From Chara braunii (lineage: Eukaryota; Streptophyta; Charophyceae; Charales; Characeae), in contig BFEA01000100.1 in assembly GCA_003427395.1 (NCBI GenBank), forward strand, positions 99,281 through 128,397: a DNA stretch of 29,117 nucleotides, written 5' to 3'. The translations under genes and the position numbers were made by a program. The notes beneath the pieces were generated by a model. It was not told the DNA's origin. It was given only the letters and a program-made list of their open reading frames with translations, and made no database searches. Position 1 is the stretch's first letter. Each line of letters starts with the position of its first letter. Below are positions 27,826-29,117 of this stretch, piece by piece.

Positions 27826-28260
27826 CCGCCTCGCCCCCATTGAAACCCTCAGCATGGCATTTTATCTCGCTCGATTCTATGAAGAATCGAGTGAGATCTC
27901 CTCGTTCACTCCTTCCACCATATCCACTTTTCCCGACACTCCCGCGCAGTTCATTTTTCTTTTATCTTTTATTCTACTAATCTAACACTAAAACTAACAC
28001 TGCCATCGGTTTCGCCCGGGGCCAAAACCCCGGGATGGCACCTTTCCTCGCTCGAATCCGAACGGAAACGAGCGAGATACTCATTTCTCCCTCCCCTCTT
28101 CCTTCACCTTCGCCATAGCCCGGCGCATAGTATTTTCTAGCTACCTCCTAATCTACTAACTCTCTTCCTAAACAGACTTCACTATTGATTTCGCCCGGGG
28201 TCAAAACCCCGGGATTGCCTCCTCCCTTGCGCAAAACCGTCGAGGAACGAGGGAGGCAGA
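27826..28260. repeat. Three-copy ~180-bp repeat with two hairpins per copy
   Basis: Copies 2 and 3 contain CCCGGGG/CCCCGGG (28015-28034 and 28194-28213, 179 bp apart) in the context TTTCGCCCGGGG-CAAAA. Copy 1 aligns there (TCGCCCCCATTGAAACCCTC) but has lost the palindrome. Each copy then has a second hairpin whose arms differ between copies. These are ATCTCGCTCGATTCT/AGAATCGAGTGAGAT (27864-27897, one G-T pair), CTCGCTCG/CGAGCGAG (28047-28076) and CCTCCCTTG/CGAGGGAGG (28221-28256, one G-T pair). Tracts of TCTAAC/ATCTACTAAC-like sequence link the copies. Function unknown. Confidence 0.7.
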
Positions 28261-29117
28261 CGTTGTCTCCCTCGCCATAGCCATTCTCCCATACCCGCAT
28301 GCACCCGGCGTGACTCCGCGTGCAGATTCATTCGCGTTTTCTTTTCGCTACGTAGCCTTTCCGCCTGGGCTCACCGTGCAAACGCTCGTCACCTCCTGCC
28401 TGTGCCCAGGCACACCCCTCCTTCTCACTGCGCACGTACCTGGCGCAACTTCGTATCCAGGTTCATTCCCCCGATCACCCTTTTTCCTCCCTCTTCTTAG
28501 TGTCCCGACAGCGCCCCGTTCCCCTCTTCCATCACAGCACGCACGTGGCACACCCTCCCGTCTAGGTTGGCCCCTTTCCTTCACTACGCTCGCTGCGGCT
28601 GCTGCCTCCCCGCTGTCTCGTCTTTCCTTTGTCACAGGGCGCTGCGTAGCGCACAGGCTTGATGCCCCGCAAGCATGATATATATCTCTATACATACTAA
28701 AGGATGGAGAGGGACCGACGACATGCCCCGTCGCTTTCTCGGGAAGCGGGCGGCACTGGGAGGAGGCAGGAAAAGGGCAGTGGGACCGCAAATTTCGAGG
28801 GGGGGGCCAGGCCTCAGCAGAGGAGAGTCGACCGTCGCGGGGGGCAGGGAAAAGCGAAGCGGCCAAGGGGCGGAGGGCCGAGCCGACGCGGCTGACCCGG
28901 CAGGTAGGGACACAAAACCGAGGCGGGAGCCGTCCGGGGTACGCCGGCGCGACAGAATTGGCCGTGGCTGGCGTGAAGGGGGGCACAAGGAATGGCTGGG
29001 CGGCGCGGGCGCAAAAACGGAAGCGGGCGGGGCGGCATGAGGCCGGCGCGCCCCCGCGTCGGCAGGAGGTAGGGGGAGGCAGGAGGTAGCGCGAAGAAGG
29101 GGACGGTGGGAGTACGA
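28261..29117. other. Pyrimidine-rich then purine-rich low-complexity DNA
   Basis: From 28261 to about 28680 the + strand is C/T-rich; from about 28700 to the end it is G/A-rich. The strong strand asymmetry keeps long frames open on both strands with Arg/Gly- or Pro/Ser-rich translations. No domain, start context or RNA gene is visible, so I call no gene here. Confidence 0.5.

Noticed and set aside
28310-29040. Long open frames on both strands at the right end
   Set aside because: Low-complexity, strand-skewed composition keeps frames open by chance; no domains or coding signature.

Overview
The window looks like nuclear DNA from a plant or streptophyte green alga. It has one plant-type microsomal cytochrome P450 gene on the + strand, decayed Ty3/gypsy and L1-type LINE sequence, many degenerate non-coding repeats, and no bacterial operon or ribosome-binding-site structure. 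A charophyte such as Chara is a guess from overall style only.

Layout. Positions 269-11300 hold the P450, broken into three blocks: an N-terminal exon (269-1461), a middle block (about 5161-5485) and a C-terminal block (10631-11300). Between the first two blocks lie a gap base, AT-rich DNA, a dead Ty3/gypsy pol fragment (about 1692-4713) and a 95-bp duplicate of P450 sequence (1367-1461 = 4714-4808). Between the last two lies a perfect 245-bp tandem array (5279-10630). Each unit is 207 bp of P450 exon plus 38 bp that are exactly two Tn5 mosaic ends head to head, the Nextera mate-pair junction adapter. I read the array as an assembly artefact, not biology. Removing 5145 bp (21 x 245) restores one uninterrupted reading frame into the oxygen-binding I-helix.

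Positions 12524-21560 hold a large, degenerate L1-type LINE on the - strand: a poly-A end at 12524-12551, ORF2 (endonuclease, reverse transcriptase, zf-RVT), ORF1-like gag, and a 5' region with a tandem repeat. It appears to have inserted into one copy of a ~210-bp tandem repeat (12483-12523 continuing at 21561-21743; second copy 21744-21965) with a 14-bp target-site duplication. A CCHC zinc knuckle of ORF1 lies in the opposite orientation, which suggests an internal inversion.

Positions 21966-29117 contain no gene I can support. They hold a cluster of four stem-loops (22868-22981), five copies of a ~122-bp degenerate tandem repeat (23820-24434), a field of hairpins with similar loops but different self-complementary stems (24631-25500), a (CT)27 microsatellite, and a three-copy repeat with two hairpins per copy (27826-28260). 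The covarying hairpin families are the best candidates for something not yet described; the array is the strongest and most certain observation. Six isolated N bases (1462, 1667, 3276, 4904, 4964, 5012), all in 1462-5012, mark that stretch as poorly assembled.
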